Shown: piece after piece, positions 21,500 through 34,604 of the stretch
Layout: each line of letters begins with the position of its first letter
Position numbering within the stretch: the stretch's first letter is position 1
Source: Monodelphis domestica
Lineage: Eukaryota; Chordata; Mammalia; Didelphimorphia; Didelphidae
Direction of reading: 5' to 3'
Assembly (NCBI RefSeq): GCF_027887165.1
Contig: NC_077230.1
Span: forward strand, 28,258,351 to 28,322,350
DNA: 64,000 nt
Position numbers and translations under genes: made by a program
Notes under the pieces: generated by a model
Databases searched by the model: none
The model's input: the letters and a program-made list of their open reading frames with translations, nothing else
Told to the model about the DNA's origin: nothing

Positions 21500-23320
21500 A
21501 AAGATGATATAATGACATAAATACAGAACTCCAAAGAATCAAATGCAATGCATATGTCATTAAAAATCCTATTAATCAATAGCAAACCTCATTAGTGGAG
21601 GATAGATGAAATTCCATTTAAAATAATTGTATACAATATAAAATATTGAGTAGTATGCTTACCAGAACAAATACATCAAAAATCAAGCCAAAAAAATTAA
21701 ACAATATTATTCATATATAGGATGAGTTGTTATAATAAAAATTATAATCTTATCTAAATTATTTACCAATTCAGTATCTTATCAAACTACCCAAAAATTG
21801 TTTCCTAGAATTAGAAAAAATGACAAAATTGATCTGGGAAGGCAAAGGCTGAAGAATATAAAAATAAATAATTAATAAAAATACCAGACCTCAAACTATA
21901 CAATATAGCAATAATCATTAAACAACAACAACAAGTGATACTAACTAAGGAAATATAAGAGTGAATCAGGGGACTAGGTAAGGAAAGTCAGTAGTTTATG
22001 ACCATATGATAAATGCAAAGATCCTAAGGGGAAAGAACTCATTATTTGATATAAACTGATGGAAATCTGCAAAACAATATGGCCAGAATTTGTCATAGAC
22101 AAGCATCTCATACCATATACCAATATAAAGTAAAAATTGACACTTGATCTAGAAATAAAAGATTTCATAAACAAATTAAATGAATACAGAAAAATTTAGT
22201 TTTTATACTTAAGTTGAAACTGATAATTTTGATTGTATTAAATTGAAAAGTATTTCAACAAACAAAAAACCCAATGCAATCAAGATTAGAAGGGAAATAA
22301 CAAGTTGGGGAAAAGTTTATAGTAAGTGCCTTTGAGAAAGACCTCATTTCTCACATATTAAGAATATAAAACATTTTTCATTTAATAAGTGGTCAAAGAA
22401 TGTGAAAAGGTGGTTTGTAGAAGAAAAATTAAAGCTATAATCAGATGAAGAAATGTTCCAAATGACCATTGATTAAAAAAATAAAAATTAAAATAATAAC
22501 TATGAGATACCATCTTGCAGCTATAAAAGTGGCTAATATAAACAAAAAGAAAAATTATAAATATTGGAGGGGATTTTGGAAAATTGGGAAACTAATGCTC
22601 CCTTGACAGAACTTGAGGATCTGATACAACCATTCTGGAGAATAATATGAAATCACTTTCCAAGAACCATAAAACTATGCATACCCTATGACCCAGCAAT
22701 ACCACTACTGGCTTTGTATTCCAAACAGATAAGGGGAAAGGACATACTTGTTGATATATATATATATTTTTTTTTCAATAGCTCTTTTGATAATGGCAAA
22801 GAATTGGAAATTGAGGGCATGTCCATCAGTTGGGGAATGGATGAACAAGCTTTGCTATATAAGGATAATGGGAAACTACTGTGCAGTAAGAAATGATGAC
22901 TAGGATGAGTTCAGGGGGAAAAAAAACCCTGGAAAGACATATATGGAATAATGAAAAGTGAAGTGAGCAGAACTAAGAGAAAATGGTATAACAGTAAGAA
23001 ATACTGTACAATATTCAACGTTGAAGAACTTGGCTATTCTCAGCAAAACAAGATTTGAAAACAACTCCAAAAGACTCATGATGAAAAAAATATGCTATTT
23101 ACAATGAAAGAAGGGACTGTAGGAATTTTATTGCAGATAAAAGTATACCATCCCTCAGTTTATATCCTTCATGAGTATCTTTACTATATATATGATATGT
23201 GTCTTCAGTCACTGCTTCAAGGAAGGGAAGTAGGGAGAGAGAAAGAAAATCAGAGTTGCAAAATGTCAGAAAACAATTGTTGAAATTTGTTTCTATGGAT
23301 AATTAAAAATTAACATTAAT
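21500..23320 (+). mobile_element. Old L1, 3' third of ORF2 and 3' UTR
   Basis: The degraded coding sequence can be followed from the 'EIPFKI..DNIKYL' region through 'IPDLKLY', 'LFDINWWKS', 'KITSWGKVY' and 'WNMDEQ..YYCAV' equivalents into an A-rich 3' end. A younger minus-strand L1 lies directly to its left. Confidence 0.85.
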
Positions 23321-23679
23321 GAAAAATTCATTTGAAAATGAGTGCAAATTTATATGATTATTCTTTAAAATTTCAAAATGGTTGCCACCTTCTGAGAAGT
23401 CAGAATAGGTCCTACAAAATGAATAGACAAATGTGACAGATTTTATAACAAGATAATTGACAGACTCTTAACATAGACTGATCAATGAAAGATGAAAAAA
23501 GAGAGGCATCAAAAAGTGATCTCAGAGTAGGAAACTTTATTGATTGAGAGAACAGTGAAGATTTAAAATTAGGAAAAAGAAGGCTGATTGATCAATTATC
23601 TATTGTATGAATAGTTTGACTCTATAATATAAATAATATATTTATTCAGTAAAAATCAACTGTTAAGCTAAAATGATAC
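23321..23679. other. Unassigned DNA
   Basis: AT-rich sequence without recognisable repeats or frames. Confidence 0.5.
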
Positions 23680-23823
23680 CTTTGGCAGGAGGCCTTTCTA
23701 CTGCCTCCAGTAGCAAATGCCTTCCCTTCCAAGTTTACCTTTCATGTACTCTGTGTGTATCTTATATATACCTATTTATTTATATTATCTTTTAAATGAA
23801 CTATTCCTTATTATTGTTATTTC
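23680..23823 (+). mobile_element. L2 3' end, left piece
   Basis: GGAGGCCTTTCTACTGCC and the later run of TATCTTATATATACC fit the known 3' UTR of L2 ('gaagcctttcc...' then 'tgtatatat'). It is interrupted by the LTR at 23824-24660 and resumes at 24661. Confidence 0.65.
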
Positions 23824-24660
23824 TGTGAATCTTAAAACTGCTCAGACTCTATTTCAGAAGATTTGATTAATCTATTCCCCATTTTCTACAATGGAGTTAC
23901 TTGTTCAGGAATGTACTGAGAACTTTAAAATTACTCCACCCTGCTCAGACAGTGCCTTAGGGGAAGATGAAGTTGCAAATTCCTGATTGAACAATGAAAA
24001 GTCCCCAACTTATAGTGAAGCAAGAACCTTAACTAGGTGGTCTATTTTTAGATCTAATACAAAAGGGTGCTAAGTACCTATAAAGGTTAAATTAATCACT
24101 AAAAGGTCAAGCAACTTACAAAAAAAACTTACAACTTACAAAGAGGTGTTTAGTTTTAGTCTACCCAGAGAAGGTTAGAACTGAAGAGTGGTGAGAACTA
24201 AGAATGGGCAGTCTTGGGGGAAAAGCGTCTACTGTGATTGGTAGATGTGAAAATTTAGGGGAGGTGCCATAAGAGAAAAATCTCCTTAAAAGGAAGTGAA
24301 GGAACAAGTTCAGGGGAATTGAATTTAGTTACAATTTGAATTGAATTCAGAGGCTAATTTATGTTAGGAGTGGAAGAACCCAGCTTGAAGATGATCTTGT
24401 GGTGAGTGATAAAGACTGACTTGCTCTCCCTTAGGCTCAGGCTTAGGCCATTTGGCCTAGGCTCTTTCTACTGTTTTCTTTTCTCCTTCTCTCTCCCTTC
24501 CCTTAATTCCTTCATTTGTATTAATTAAAATCTCCATAAAACCCAGCTGACTTGGGTATTTTCATATTTGGGAATTTTCCCATGATGACCATTTATTTTT
24601 GATTTAAATCAAGACACTAAAAATTATCTTTACAGTTTGCCTGAAACCTTTACATTGACA
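23824..24660 (+). mobile_element. LTR (fossil) splitting an L2
   Basis: It begins TGTGAATCTTAAAACTGC and ends TTACATTGACA. The body shares blocks with the LTRs at 30364 and 54177: the 'GTGATTGGTAGATG...TTAGGGGAGGTG' block, 'GATCTTGTGGTGAGTG', a C/T-rich stretch, and the 'AAAATCTCCATAAAACCCAGCTGACTTGG' poly-A region. An L2 3' end lies on both sides. Flanking bases (ATTTC/ATTCA) are only approximately repeated. Confidence 0.75.
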
Positions 24661-24795
24661 ATTCACAGTCTTGAAATCCACATTTTTGCGGTTACACTTC
24701 ATTAGACAGTAAGTTCCTTAAGAGGAGAATTATGTCTAATATTTGGGATATAATATGTCCTAATAATAGGTAATAGATTTATTGATATGAGAAAA
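24661..24795 (+). mobile_element. L2 3' end, right piece
   Basis: CATTAGACAGTAAGTTCCTTAAGAGG... corresponds to the L2 tail 'cattagactgtaagctccttgagggc', followed by a decayed 'cataataggt' end. It continues the piece at 23680. Confidence 0.65.
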
Positions 24796-24959
24796 GTCAT
24801 AGAGATAACACTTTGACTATAATTCCATTCAATTAGACTAATTTATGCATTTTCTAGAATTAAAATCCATGCTAATAATTCAACAATTTCAATTCAATTT
24901 AGACATTTTAACAGAAACCAAGATAAAAATTAAAGTATTGAATTCAATTCAAAAAAGCT

Positions 24960-25930
24960 AGTTTTAGAAAGCAGGAACCTGGGAGAGAGATTTACAAGAT
25001 GTTGTAACCTCATTTCTCAAATACATAGGAAACTGAGTCAAATTTGTGAAACTAAGAGCCTTTCTGAAATTGAGAAGAGATGAAAGTATATGAACAGGCA
25101 GTTTTCAGAAATCATAGCTACTAATAATCATATAAAATGTTTTTAAATTACTATTTATTAGAGAATATAAATTAAAACCACTTTGAGGTACAAGTTCATA
25201 TTTTTCAGATTAGATGACATGGTAGAAAAGGAAAATGACAAATGCTCGGATGATGTGGTAAAATTGGTACACTCATGAACTGCTGGTTGAGTTGTGAAGT
25301 ATCCCAACTTTCTGGAAAACAATTTGGAATTATATTCTTTGACCTTTCAATATCACTACTAGATCTGTATTCCAAAGAGATTAACGGAAAGGGGAAAAGA
25401 TCAATTTGTACCAAATACATAAAGAGGCTTTATTTTTGATGGTGGCAAAGAATTAGAAATTAATGGGATTCCTATCAGTTAGATAATGGCTGAAAAATTT
25501 GTGGTATATGATTGTGTTGGAATAATATTGTGCTATAAGAAATGAAGAGCAGAATGGTTTCAGAAAACCTATGAAGATTTATATTAACTCATGCAAAGTG
25601 AAGTGAGCATGACCAGAAATATCCTTGGAAATACTTAACAACCATATTGTAATGATGATTAACAGCCCTTTTGAGTAATACAATGATTAAAAAAAAAATT
25701 CCAAAGGACCCAGGATGAAAAACAAACAACTTTCCACTTCAAAAGAGAGAAGTTATAACATCTGAGTGCAGATTGAAGCATATTTTTTAAAAGTTTATTT
25801 TTCTTGCCTTAAAAAAAAATATTGCCTTCACAGTGGGCAGGAACTGGTTTGGAAAGAGGGAGAATTTAAAATTTAAAAACAAAGACTGTTAAGTGTAAAC
25901 ATATACTGAATTTACTACAAATAAGTCTAG
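24960..25930 (+). mobile_element. Old L1 3' end
   Basis: Degraded ORF2 carboxy-terminus ('...GNDKCSDDVVKLVH', 'CWLSCE', 'LLDLYSKEINGK', 'MVAKN') and 3' UTR. The order of segments is the same as in the intact L1. Confidence 0.8.
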
Positions 25931-27019
25931 GAAAACAAAAACCAGAAAGAAATAACTGTTTTCCTCAAGTAGTCAACATGCTACTAGGTTATAATAGTAA
26001 ATAATATTTAAAGAAAGCTAATGGTTTGAAACATGATGGAAACAGATAATTTTAAAATGAAGTCCTTAGTTAAAAACTTGAAAGACTTTTTTGAAAGTCA
26101 ATTATTTTTAATATAGGCAGCCCAATGCCACATAATTAGTATCCATGCTCTTATACTCCTAGCTATCTATAAATTCATACTTGGGTATTGCTGCTTCTAC
26201 ATTTCACTATTTGTTTGTACCACACCTTTTCCCCGTATGGATGCACTTTGTTTCAAAGCAAATATTTAGTTGATAAATGAAACCGATATGTTTTCTAAAA
26301 TCAGTAATACAATGGAATGCTCATGCTGAGCAACTCAAAATCTATTTCCAAGTAATGTTGTAACTGGAAAAATTAAATGATGAGAAAGATGATGAATACA
26401 TATAAGGCTACAAGTCAACTAGTATCTTTTTCTTTTGTGTTTACCACACGAGCACAGAGGGCAAGTTCTCACAATCAGTCAGAATCTTCTATTCTTAGCT
26501 TAAAGTTGCACACCCATCTTTGTAATGAAGAACAAGCAAAGTGGAAGTACCTATTGTTTTTTTTTATTACATCTTCTTATATGAATTAGCCTGGAGAGAA
26601 AGAGCACTAGCGCTATAAGGAAGCTCTAGGTTCTATCTATCTAATGAGAACCAGACAGAAAACAACAATGGAGGTTTGTAATATATTTTTATTCCATCCT
26701 CCATTTTAGTAATTAAGCACATGAATAAAGAACATTACTAGTCTTTCAACCAAAATCCCCCCCACTCAATAATATGAAATAATGGGTTATTTAAAATAAA
26801 ATAAATAATAAATATAAAAAATATATTAAATGTATGTCTTTGGTAAAAGGACATCCATGAAACTAACCTACTTATTTTCTCCCTCCTGAAATCTCCTGTC
26901 AGTATAAGTATTTTCTACATTAGATTTGTGGAAGTTGTATATACAGAAAATAAAAGGAGTACAATAATGTCAGAAATCCAAAGCCAAACAGATGAAAGTT
27001 TCTGCACAAATAATTGGCC
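25931..27019. other. Unassigned AT-rich DNA
   Basis: No gene or clear repeat. A 70-codon frame at 26377-26589 has no family features. Confidence 0.5.
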
Positions 27020-27240
27020 TCTTTGTAGGACTAGAGTCAAGAAGACTCATCTTCCTCAGTTTAAATCTGACCTGTGTCACTGACTAGCTGTATGTCATAG
27101 GACAAGGCACTTAATCCTATTTGCCTCAGTTTCCTTCTCTGCAAAATAAGCTGGAAAAGGAAATAGCAAAACACTCCATTTTCTTTGCCAAGAAAATTCC
27201 AAATAAGATAATTATGATTGAACTATGATTGAACAATAAA
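27020..27240 (+). mobile_element. Marsupial SINE, diverged
   Basis: It contains 'TCAGTTTAAATCTGACC', 'GCACTTAATCC', 'TTGCCTCAGTTTCC', and the tail 'GGAAATAGCAAAACACTCCA...CTTTGCCAAGAAAA', which is characteristic of a common marsupial SINE whose 3' part is related to RTE. Confidence 0.75.
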
Positions 27241-27859
27241 AATATATTTTCAAAAAATAAGTGAAGAATTATTAATGTCTTTACATAAAACTATCAGGTA
27301 AAGAAATAGATTATCTTACAGAAATTGTTTATGTTGGGTACAAAAATTCAGTAGAGTATTTAAATAATTTACTAGTCAAGAAAGAAGAATTGGACATTTA
27401 ACTGTTAAAGATATGCTGAGGTTCTTTTTAGTAGCTATGGGAAAATTTTCATGAAGAATAAGCACAAATCATCAGTACACTGTATATAAGTGATCCATAT
27501 TTGATATATCTATATCTAAATAAAATATATATTCAATATGGATTGGATGAATTTCCTGTCTGAAAGAGTATAGTAACAAAGTCACATTCCACATTCTATT
27601 CCATAAATACTGGAGATTTTAATAATGAGATGTCACCCACTCACCACACATCAACAATGATGGGCAATGATACAGTTGGCACATTAGAAGATATCAAAGA
27701 AATCAAATGTGATTCTCCATGCTCCTTTTTATCATGATTTCTTCTTCTATATCTGAGCTACCAATTGAATACAATTCCTAGAGGTAAACTCTGGACCATG
27801 AAGTTCATTTGCAAAATTCAAATTTTAATGTCTATTTCACTCATGTGAACTTTGCTAGA

Positions 27860-27975
27860 TAACACTTTAAGATTTTCATAGCACTTTGAATATATTTCTC
27901 ATTTAATTTCTTGTGATATAAATGCTATTATCATTCATATTTAACAGTTAAGGAAACTGAAACCAAAAGAAATAT
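27860..27975 (-). mobile_element. MIR-like fragment
   Basis: 'CACTTTGAATATATTTCTCATTTAATTTC...GCTATTATCATTC...AAGGAAACTGAAAC' follows the well-known MIR reverse-complement pattern. Confidence 0.55.
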
Positions 27976-28139
27976 GTCAGAAGAAAGTTAGGAGAACCAG
28001 GAAAAAATATAACTATGATTAAGGGAAGAATTTATGATCTAGCAAAAGAGAGAAGATTTAAGGAAGTAAAATAGTTTATTTTTGTTATGTGAAATTAAAA
28101 ATTTTTTGCACAAAATGAGTACAGACAAAATTTAAATGA

Positions 28140-28553
28140 AATTTAGGAAACTAAGGGAGATCAGATTATAGCAAGTTTTTTGATAAAGATTTAATTTCCC
28201 AACTATATAGGTTATTGATTCAAATTTATTTTAAAGCAATAAGTATTATTTTCAAGTTAATATATTATCAAATCATATGAGCAGAATTTCAGAAAAAGAA
28301 ATTAATACTATCAATGTTTGCATGAATAACAATTCTAACAACTAATTAAAGAAATTCAGATATCTAGCAGATTGGCTAAAATTATAGAAAGGGAAAATGA
28401 TAAATGTTGAATGGGATGTGGAAAATATTAATGCGTTGTTGTTGGAGTTGTGAACTATTCCATACATTCTGAAGAACAATTTGGAACTCTGGCCCAACAG
28501 CTATAAAATTTTGTATACCTCTTGACTTAGCAATACCACTACTAGGTATGTAT
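28140..28553 (+). mobile_element. Old L1 3' part, left piece
   Basis: Decayed ORF2 end with 'AGATTGGCTAAAATTATAG', 'GTTGGAGTTGTGAACTATTCC' and 'GCAATACCACTACTAGGTATG'. It continues after the LTR at 28554-28914. Confidence 0.85.
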
Positions 28554-28914
28554 TGTTAAGGTCCAGGATTTCACCCACCACCAAGGAAGACCCATAGACA
28601 ATGCAATCAGGCAAAGGGCCATTTATTGAACTAGTACGCACTAGTGGGAACTCAGCTAAAAGAGTTCCCTCTTGCTTCTGAAAGGCTGGGCCTTAAGTAC
28701 TTTCCAGCATGTATGGCTCCCCTCAGCCCTTATCTGCTTCATACTATTCTTAGGACCTTGACAATTTTATGTTATTGGGGTCTTCTTGGCCTTTATCTGG
28801 TACCCACTGCAGCTGGGGTTTTTGGCATATTTATGGTTCTGAAGCTCCCAAAGCTAGGCAGCTCCCTGTTCAGGCCTTCCAAGGCTGGGTGATTTCCTGC
28901 TCTGGCCTCCCTCA
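28554..28914 (-). mobile_element. Solo LTR (fossil), 361 bp, 4-bp duplication
   Basis: On the minus strand it runs from TGAGGGAGGCC to GGACCTTAACA and has AATAAATGGCCCTTTGCC as its poly-A region. It is flanked by GTAT (28550-28553 and 28915-28918) and interrupts an old L1 at the 'LGMYAKE' codons. The 4-bp duplication and the U5-like end fit a class I (gamma-type) solo LTR. Confidence 0.88.
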
Positions 28915-29420
28915 GTATGCCAAAGAGAAATTTAAAAATTAAAAAAACTTTACATACAAAAATACTTATAGCAGCTTTTTTCATGACAAAAATTAGAAAT
29001 CTGAGAGGAAGCCCTTCAATTGGGAAATGGCTGAAAAAATATGATTTATGATTGTGATGAATAAAGAGAAGGATGATTTCAGAAAATCTTGGAAAGACTA
29101 ATATGAACTCATGAAAAGTGAAATCAATAGAGTATTATATAGGGCAAAAGCAATATCGTAAGGAAGATTAACTGTGAGAGCTATACATGTCAGGATAATG
29201 GTCCAAGGAGATTCCAAAGACACACTATGAAAAATGCTATCCACTTCCATATAGTGAACTGATGGACTCCAATTGCAAACCAATGCATAAATGTTTACTT
29301 CATTTTCATTATTTTGTTTTGTTTGTGTTTTGCAATATGGCTAATGTGTAAATATGTTTTGCATGACTTTACATGTAAAATTAGTATCAAATATCTTGCT
29401 TTCTCTAGTACAAAGAACAG
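28915..29420 (+). mobile_element. Old L1 3' part, right piece
   Basis: It resumes at 'TATGCCAAAGAGAAAT' and runs through 'AGGAAGCCCTTCAATTGGG', 'GAAAAGTGAAATCAATAG' and the 3' UTR. Confidence 0.85.
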
Positions 29421-30302
29421 GCATGAGAGGAGATTTTAAGAACTCAAAGTTCTAATAAATTATTAATTTTACACATAATTTAAAATAACTTATATAATAA
29501 AATACTTTTAAACTGTTCGTAGAACTTAAGCTAAATATGCTTGTACTAAAGAGTGACATTTAATTAATGGTCTTTGTCCTACTTGGGAATGTTTAGCATA
29601 TTGTGAAGGTAATTAAAAACAATAACTGACATACCTTGTTAAACTGAACCAAAGCTCTTTGGATGTGACTTATATAATATAAAATGGAAGGGCTTTATTT
29701 TATCCCTTTCCTACTCTTTCATATTCCATTCCTGATCTAAAGACCTTCTCTTGAATTACTTGCTTCTAAATGTTTAATTGCACACTTGACTGCCCAACAT
29801 AACTATATATATATATATATTTTTAATTTTAGAAGGAATATGCAGGCTTCATACACTCCAAAGTTGAACTACAGATGAGAAACTGTCTTGAAAAGATATT
29901 GTTTTTACATACTGACAAATTCCTAAATCTTCTCTATATTCTTTATATAATAAATTGTCTCTAGGTCAATTCTATTTCAATTTTGTTCTGGTTGGAGGAT
30001 TAGGAAAAACTTTTCAAAATCAGCTTAGTAGTAATGCCTTTTTGAGAAAGAATCCTTTTCTCAACAATTTTTTTTATCAGTCTTCTTTCTCACTACGCAA
30101 AAAGAAGAAAAAATAAAATAAAACATACTCCCTGAATAATAAGTATTAATTTAAAAATGAAAACTGGGCAAAATTCAAAAATCCTTAGGAATTTTTCTTT
30201 CCTTTCCTTAGAAAACTGACCTGAAGAAAGGTGAATTTTCTTATTTTTACATATTGCTAAATATGAAATTTTAGTTTTGAAGTTAGTTATAAGAGGTTAA
30301 TC
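29421..30302. other. Unassigned AT-rich DNA
   Basis: No gene or recognised repeat apart from a short (TA)n at about 29804-29820. Confidence 0.5.
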
Positions 30303-30363
30303 ATTTTAAATTATCACAGAATTATAGGATCATAGGTGTAGAGCTTAATTTGGACCTCTAAGG
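30303..30363 (+). mobile_element. MIR-related SINE fragment, cut by an LTR
   Basis: 'ATTATAGGATCATAGGTGTAGAGC...GGACCTCTAAGG' fits an ancient SINE pattern also seen at 37033. It appears to continue after the LTR, from about 31513. Confidence 0.5.
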
Positions 30364-31512
30364 TGTGAGATTTAAAATGGTTGAGGTCTTAAACTGTAGT
30401 GATTAAAATAGTGGAAGATATAAATTGTGATAGATATAAGAGTGGGTGAGTAGATTTGATGGCAGAAAATATGTTTCACTACAGTGCCTTGGTTTTTAAA
30501 TCAAATATAAGGTGGTCGCCAGGGAAATATTTCCAATTATTCAAATACCCAAGTCAATTGGGTTTTATAGAGATTTTAATTAACAATACAATGAGTAATC
30601 AAAGAAAGAGAGAGAGAGTAAGAAAAGGAATAAGTATGAAGAGCCTCAAGCCAATATGGCCTAGACCTGAGTCTTAAAAGAGAAATCAGTCAGTTTTTTA
30701 ACACTCACCACAAGGTCTGACTAAACAAGGATTTTAGTGACACCAAGCCAGTTCCATCTCAGCTGATTTCACCAGAGAGCCTTCCAGCCAGAGACTGTTC
30801 CAATGGGCCTCTCTCCAGAGCCTCCAGAGGGACAGAGTCCCCTTAGAGGAGCTCCAGGGAGACCTTCTTAGAGATTGTCCTCCAAGAGCTTCCCTTCTCC
30901 AGAGCCTCTCTCAAGAGATTCTTCCCAAGCGATCCCCATCAGAGATCCTCCAAAAGGATTTCTCCAAAAGGATATCACCCCTCAAGAAATTCTGCTTTTT
31001 CTTATATAGCAGTTTTTCTCCCATGTCACCTCCCCTAAGACCCTACATGTACCAATCACTGTAGATGTTTTCCAAAAGACAGCCCATTTTGAATTCACAG
31101 CTGAGTAGATTAATCTCTTTAGTAAGAGAGAAAAAAAAATGCTGCTGTATTGACTAATTTCATTAAGAGAAAACCCCTGAGTAAGTTTTCACCTTTTAGG
31201 TATAAGTAGTTTACAAGTTGCCCCACCTTTATAGGTACTTAGTATCCCATTGTATAAATTCTAAAATAGTCATGACTCAAAGAACTTCCTGTCCTTTCCA
31301 TAAGCATGGATCAAAGCACTTTTCATTGTTCTCAAGGAGCTCTCTGTCCTAAAGCAGTTCTAAGTAGGGTGGAGTAGGGATATTCCCAAGGCAAGGAGTT
31401 TTCACATTCAAGTAGAATTCTCACTATCTGCTAGGGAATTTTTTTAAGTAGAAGATTCCCCAATGGGGGAAACCCCTAACATTCATATGTCTGAGAAATT
31501 TTGAGGTTTACA
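30364..31512 (-). mobile_element. Solo LTR (fossil), 1,149 bp, AAGG duplication
   Basis: The minus strand runs TGTAAACCTC... to ...AAATCTCACA, flanked by AAGG (30360-30363, 31513-31516). It is the same family as 54177-55297 along its whole length, in the opposite orientation. It has a run of short degenerate repeats of CCAGAGCC / CCTCCAAAAGGAT type around 30770-30975. No internal genes are left. Confidence 0.9.
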
Positions 31513-31990
31513 AAGGTAAACTGGTCTTATTTTACTTCTGTTGTGTTTCCTTAAAACTCAACTATATGAATAGATCTCATTTCTTACATGTAAGTAGTCC
31601 CTAAAATAGTTTAAATATCAATAAACACATCTATCAAATGATTAAGAATTAATATAAGATTTTCACTCTATCTTTCAAAAAATTAATGATTACTTACTAA
31701 TGTTTGTTACAATTAATGATTCCTTTTAAATGTCTAAGTCCTTGATAAACTTTTCAGTTCAGTCTAGTAAGTGAAGCAGTATGATGTATTTGCCCTCTTA
31801 AACCATGCTTCCCTGGTTCTTTAGGAATGACTTCTAGAATCAAATTGATATGGAGTTACTGGATGCCAATGAGAAAATCAATGGTCAACTATGGATAGAA
31901 ATAATTATAGCAGAAATCTCACTCCTTACTCACATCTTTACAAATTAATTTGTACCAAGCCATCCCTAAACCTCAGAAATATTTCATATA
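31513..31990. other. Unassigned DNA, probably starting with the rest of a SINE
   Basis: The first 50 bases may be the continuation of the SINE at 30303-30363. The rest is not recognised. Confidence 0.4.
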
Positions 31991-32772
31991 AATTATATCT
32001 ATACCTCACACCTAGCAATTTGGCTAATATGACAGCAAAGGAAGATAATATATGTTGGAAGGGATGTGGCAAAATTGGGACACCAACGCATTGCTGCTGG
32101 AATTGTGAATTGATCCAACCGTTCTGGAGGGCAATTAGGAACTATGCCCAAAGGACTTTTTATGACTGCCTGCCTTCTGATCCAGCCATACCACTGCTGA
32201 GTTTATACCCCCAAAGAGATCATAAGGAAAAAGACTCATAAAAATATTCATAACCCCACTCTTTGTGATGGCAAAAAATTGGAAAATAAGGGGATGCCCT
32301 TCAATTGGGGAATGGCTGAACAAATTGTGGTATCTGATGGTGATGGAATACTATTGTGCTCAAAGGAACTGGAGGAATTCAATGTGAACTGGAAAGACCT
32401 CTAGGAATTGACACAGAGTGAAAGGAGCAGAACCAAGAGAACATTATACACAGAGATTGATACACTGTGGTACAATCAAATGTAATGGACTTCTCTACTA
32501 CCAGGACAATTCTGAGGGACTTAGGAGAAAGAACGCTATCCACATCCAGAGAAATAACTGTGGGAGTAGAAACACAGAAGAAAGATATTTCCTTGATCAC
32601 ATGTTTCAATGGGGATATGATTGGGGATATTGACTCTAAATGATCACTCTATTGCAAATATTAATAATATGGAATTAAGTATTGATCAATGGGTAGGGAG
32701 GAGAGAAGGGAAAGAGCATGAATCATATAACCATGGAAAATATTCTAAATTAATTAATTAAATAAAAAACAA
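31991..32772 (+). mobile_element. L1 3' end, moderately young
   Basis: ORF2 carboxy-terminus encoding [35 protein letters not shown]-like sequence (zinc knuckle Cys and His kept) to the end of ORF2, then the 3' UTR ending AAATTAATTAATTAAATAAA. The same 3' end occurs at 61575-61670, so two L1 3' UTR types are present in the window, this one and that of the L1 at 8490. Confidence 0.9.
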
Positions 32773-33947
32773 TAAATTACATCTATGTTCAAAGATTTTC
32801 TTTTGAAAAAGTAAATTACTTAGAATAATAATAATTGGCATTGTTATGGCACTTAAGTCTCAAGGCATACGGCAAACATAATCTTATTTTATTTCCTCAA
32901 TAGCCTTTGGGGATATGTAGGGTTTTTTGAGATTCTTAGCTCATGTCTATATCTAAACTATATTTGAGGTTTACAAAGTCTTTTATGTAACTGATCTCAT
33001 ATAGTGCCCACAGCTCTCCTTATCAGTTACTAACACAGTACACAAATAATTTGTTACAAGAAATAATTTTGAAATTGATTCATTTTGTGAAGGAAATAGT
33101 CATATATTTTCATTGCCATAAGACCAACTCAGGACATGACCATATGAACTTGGATTGGTTCTATTTCTGGAATTTTATTTAATTCTTCTCATTGAATGCT
33201 AAATTTTGAGCTAAGCACATTTTATATTTGTCCTTTTTTTTAATAAGCGTGCAACAGTCATGGTGTTTAAAGAGAACGTTTCAGTAATTGCTAGAGATAT
33301 TGCAACAGATGCTGGTAAGGGAAGTTAAGTCTTTCAAGGACTTTTTTAGCTAACAATGAATCATGGCCAGTTGTACTCAAGTGCAAAGGAAAGAATGATT
33401 GAAAATGAAAAATAACCTTTAAAAATCACCTGGTAAAATAGCCCAATTAATCCCAAAACAAACAAACAAACAAACAAAAATCACAACCAAAGATCTTATA
33501 GATGGATAAATTATGACTGATTCCTCTAAAATGTGTTGCAAGCTTCTAGAAGTTGTAAGAAATGCAATAGGCCAGGTTTTTTTTTAATTGTTAACCACTG
33601 ATATAAAGAAAAGAGAAATAAAATTGATACAAAGGATACTGCAAACATGAAAGTTCAAAGATAAGAAAAATTATAATCTTTGTTGATAAAATTTATTTTT
33701 AAAATATCATTTTTGTAGATATACACACATGCACAAATATAATTATATATATAGGTGTCTGAATATCCAAAGATGTGTAGATATAGATATATTAAGATAA
33801 TGTAGAAAAATAATATACATTTATGTTTTCTTTCTCATGTGTGTTTAAATATATGGATAATGTATATGCATCTGCAATATATATATACACACACACATCC
33901 ACACAGATTCCCAGTGTGCCTGGAAATCTTGCCACATTGAATGTTGA
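32773..33947. other. Mostly unassigned; traces of MIR-like sequence
   Basis: 32835-33010 holds two stretches ('TGGCACTTAAGTCTCAAGGC', 'GAGGTTTACAAAGTC') resembling MIR/L2 tails. The rest is AT-rich with an (AAAC)n at 33463 and a (TA)/(CA) tract near 33880-33900. Confidence 0.4.
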
Positions 33948-34604
33948 TACTGTTAACTTGGAAAAAACACAAAACTATTATAGTAGTTGGAAAAACCAAA
34001 TCTTTAATAAGGAAAGGGATAGGTCTAATAATTGGCTGGCATACAGAGTCCTGCGCCAATGACTACACAGGGCCTACACTTTGGAGACTCTGGGAACATA
34101 TCCCTGGGAGGATCACAGGCTAAATGATACTCTGAAGAACAATAAAATTTGGAGAACTTACATACCATCTGGGGAACTAAGAACATAGAAGTACAATTTA
34201 TTGACATTACCTGGCTACAAAGAGTCCCAACTATACTGACAGGATGTAAACAGGCTTAGGAAAGGAACCATAGCCAGGGGCTGGGGTATCAGGGAGTGAT
34301 CTACTTACAATAGAGGCTAAAGAATGCTAAATGATAATTAGATAAATGCTAATGATCTACTTACAATAGATGCTAAAAGAATGGTCCCTGCTCAGGTGCA
34401 GGTCTTCTTCAGAATAGATCTCTGATACAATGGGAGAAACTTCTAAGACAATTAGCATTTGCTTTGATAGGCTAGCTCCAACTAAACTGGGATAATCAAG
34501 TACTTTAAGATCTATTGTTCAGTCTGAAACTGGCAGTCTGAGACTCCTCTCTGGGTGTATTCTCTGGGGAACAGGGTCAAACTTGGGGGTCTCCAGATTT
34601 CACA
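33948..34604 (-). mobile_element. Solo LTR (fossil), about 657 bp
   Basis: The minus strand starts TGTGAAATCTGGAGACCCCC and has AATAAA near 34195. TTGA flanks both ends (33944-33947, 34605-34608), although the 3' terminus is degenerate. A direct repeat of period 56 (TGATCTACTTACAATAGA) lies in the U3-like part at 34297 and 34353. Confidence 0.65.
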
